Positions 5,785 to 6,983 of a stretch of 6,983 nt of DNA are shown one piece after another. The notes beneath the pieces are model-generated. The model searched no databases. It saw nothing but the letters and a program-made list of their open reading frames with translations, and was not told the DNA's origin. Both the position numbers and the translations under genes were made by a program. The stretch comes from an uncultured Roseateles sp. (GTDB taxonomy: Bacteria > Pseudomonadota > Gammaproteobacteria > Burkholderiales > Burkholderiaceae): NCBI GenBank assembly GCA_946480605.1, contig CAMLKW010000225.1, positions 1 through 6,983 on the forward strand, in the 5' to 3' direction. How positions within the stretch are numbered: position 1 is the first letter of the stretch; each line of letters opens with the position of its first letter.

Positions 5785-6513
5785 TCAGGGGCCTTGGAAG
5801 CCGCCGCTGCGCAGCGTGATGACCAGCGTGTCGCGCCAGCCGCGCTCGCCGGCCACCAGTGGCTGGATGGGCGTGGTCTCGTGGATGACGCGGGCGTCGT
5901 CCAGCAGCAGCGTGGTCCACGGCTCCAGCATGGTGAAGCGCTGGCCGGCCGGGCCGTCGGCGTCGAACACGCGCGACTCGCCGCCCTTGATTTCGTGGCG
6001 GCCGACCAGCAGCACGGCCACCAGGTCCACGCCGTCGCGGTGAGCGCCCTCGGGCGTGGGCCGGCCTATGCCGTCGCTGGTGTCGATGCGGAAGGGGTGG
6101 GCCTCGATGAACCACGGCTGCGCGCCCTTCAGCGCGGAGGCCACGCGGGCCAGGCCCAGCAGCAGCGCGGTCCAGCCCGGTGCGGCCACCATCTCCTGCG
6201 CCAGCGGCACATACCAGCGCTGGATGCCGCCGTGCAGCGCGTTGTAGTCCAGTGGTTGCCAGTGCGCGCGGTGCGGCTGCAGCGTCAGCGCGTCGTCGTC
6301 GGCCACGAAGCAGCCGTGGCGGCGGAAGCGGTAGCGGCCGCCGTCGCGCAGGTAGCCGTCGGGCGGCAGGTCGTCCCAGCAGGGCCTGAGCGGGTCGAGT
6401 TCGGCGGTCGACACGCCCAGCACCGGCAGCGCGGCCGGCGCGAGCACGGCTTCCCCATCGCGCTTCAGGGCGCCGACGAGGTCGGCCGGATCGGTCCAGG
6501 GCGGCTCGAACAT
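5785..6513 (-). CDS. 2-oxoglutarate/Fe(II) dioxygenase, free L-amino acid hydroxylase family (PF10014-like)
   Basis: This 242-residue cytoplasmic non-haem iron oxygenase would use O2 and 2-oxoglutarate to hydroxylate a small substrate. The iron triad is visible: EGAHRDGVD supplies H-x-D (His158, Asp160) and RVIHETTPI the distal His211. Arg227 in GWRDTLVITLR is the likely 2-oxoglutarate anchor. The motifs RYRFRRHGCF (60-69), PTPEG (152-156) and GGESRVFDADG (177-187) fit the 2OG-Fe dioxygenase family that includes Bacillus thuringiensis L-isoleucine 4-hydroxylase and related enzymes acting on free Leu, Ile or Met. Length is normal for the family. The ATG at 6513 is 6 nt after the stop of the reductase gene, so the two are probably cotranscribed and coupled. 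Hydroxylation of an aliphatic amino acid is inferred from the family and from the neighbouring amino acid dehydrogenase and Liv importer; the actual substrate is not shown by the sequence. Confidence 0.88.
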   Translation of the reverse strand: MFEPPWTDPADLVGALKRDGEAVLAPAALPVLGVSTAELDPLRPCWDDLPPDGYLRDGGRYRFRRHGCFVADDDALTLQPHRAHWQPLDYNALHGGIQRWYVPLAQEMVAAPGWTALLLGLARVASALKGAQPWFIEAHPFRIDTSDGIGRPTPEGAHRDGVDLVAVLLVGRHEIKGGESRVFDADGPAGQRFTMLEPWTTLLLDDARVIHETTPIQPLVAGERGWRDTLVITLRSGGFQGP

Positions 6514-6519
6514 GGTCGC

Positions 6520-6983
6520 TCAGCCGTTCGCGTGCTTGTCCGCTTCAGACGTGAAGGCGTCCGCGTAGAACTCGGCGTCGGGCAGCCGGCACTGCGCGAC
6601 GAAGTCCCTGTGGGCGGACTCGACCACGATGGGCGCGCCGCAGGCGTAGACCTGATGGCCGCTCATGTCGGGCACGTCGGCCATGACGGCCTGGTGCACG
6701 AAGCCCGTGCGGCCCGTCCAGCCTTCGTCCGGCTCCGACAGCACGGGCACGTAGGTCAGCGTGGGCCATTCGGCCGCGACCTGGGCGATCCAGTCGTTCA
6801 GGTACAGGTCGGCCTGCTTGCGCGCGCCCCAGTACAGCACCATGGGTCGCTTGGACTCGATGTGGCGGGCGCGCTCGATGATGGCCTTGATGGGCGCGAA
6901 GCCGGTGCCGCTGGCCAGCAGCACGATGGGCTTGTCGCTGTCCTCGCGCAGGAAGAAGCTGCCGAAGGGGCCTTCCATGCGCA
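6520..6983 (-). CDS. Ferredoxin-NADP-reductase-like oxidoreductase, CDP-6-deoxy-delta-3,4-glucoseen reductase type (5' partial)
   Basis: Only the C-terminal roughly 154 residues are in the window; the frame runs off the right edge, and the ATG at 6978 is internal (an in-frame Arg codon precedes it). Visible parts are the end of the FAD domain (RMEGPFGSFFLRED) and an NAD(P)-binding domain with LLASGTGFAPIKAI, VLYWGARKQADLY, WTGRTGFVHQAVMAD and YACGAP, closing with FYADAFTSEAD. This closely matches the proteobacterial proteins named CDP-6-deoxy-delta-3,4-glucoseen reductase, which normally carry an N-terminal plant-type 2Fe-2S domain; that domain would lie outside the window. The sugar-reductase name is probably inherited by similarity: no deoxysugar gene is visible. 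It would pass electrons from NAD(P)H through FAD to an unknown acceptor. The dioxygenase gene follows after 6 nt. Confidence 0.88.
   Translation of the reverse strand, partial: RMEGPFGSFFLREDSDKPIVLLASGTGFAPIKAIIERARHIESKRPMVLYWGARKQADLYLNDWIAQVAAEWPTLTYVPVLSEPDEGWTGRTGFVHQAVMADVPDMSGHQVYACGAPIVVESAHRDFVAQCRLPDAEFYADAFTSEADKHANG

Noticed and set aside
6520..6983. A deoxysugar biosynthesis locus, as the reductase's usual name would suggest
   Set aside because: No sugar dehydratase, aminotransferase or glycosyltransferase gene is visible; the name is most likely inherited by similarity.
1..6983. CRISPR array, IS element, tRNA or phage/defence island
   Set aside because: No spaced direct repeats, transposase motifs, cloverleaf sequence or defence-type domains were found; genes look like ordinary chromosomal metabolism.

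Overview
The window is very GC-rich, densely coding DNA with strong G/C preference at third codon positions. The gene set (a high-affinity branched-chain amino acid ABC transporter, a leucine-type amino acid dehydrogenase, and a reductase of the group usually named CDP-6-deoxy-delta-3,4-glucoseen reductase) suggests a betaproteobacterium, most likely Burkholderiales of the Rubrivivax/Roseateles/Leptothrix type. That placement is inferred from protein character only. I see no rRNA, tRNA, CRISPR array, insertion sequence or phage gene.

Left part, plus strand (1-2522): the end of a liv operon. It holds livM (permease, 5' end outside the window), livG and livF (two ATPases) in tight order with 13-14 nt gaps. 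livK/livH would be expected upstream, outside the window. The operon meets the next gene tail to tail, with only 16 nt between the stop codons.

Right part, minus strand, read from right to left. First comes the C-terminal part of a ferredoxin-NADP-reductase-like oxidoreductase (6520-6983, 5' end outside the window). Six nucleotides later is a 2-oxoglutarate/Fe(II) dioxygenase of the free-amino-acid hydroxylase family (5785-6513). A clear intrinsic terminator follows (stem 5735-5759, T-rich tail down to about 5726). Next is a Leu/Phe/Val dehydrogenase (4647-5699). After a 60-nt gap come a 553-residue fusion of a saccharopine-dehydrogenase-like Rossmann domain with DUF4166 (2925-4586) and a small DCC-family (DUF393) thiol-disulfide oxidoreductase (2539-2928); these two overlap by 4 nt.

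How they may work together: LivMGF imports Leu/Ile/Val, and the dehydrogenase deaminates them to 2-oxo acids. The dioxygenase belongs to a family whose characterised members hydroxylate free aliphatic L-amino acids. Three neighbouring functions therefore point at the same substrate class, which is the most interesting hypothesis here. However, the terminator puts the dioxygenase and the dehydrogenase in separate transcripts, so this is a neighbourhood argument rather than an operon. The fusion/DCC pair is a second, poorly understood unit.
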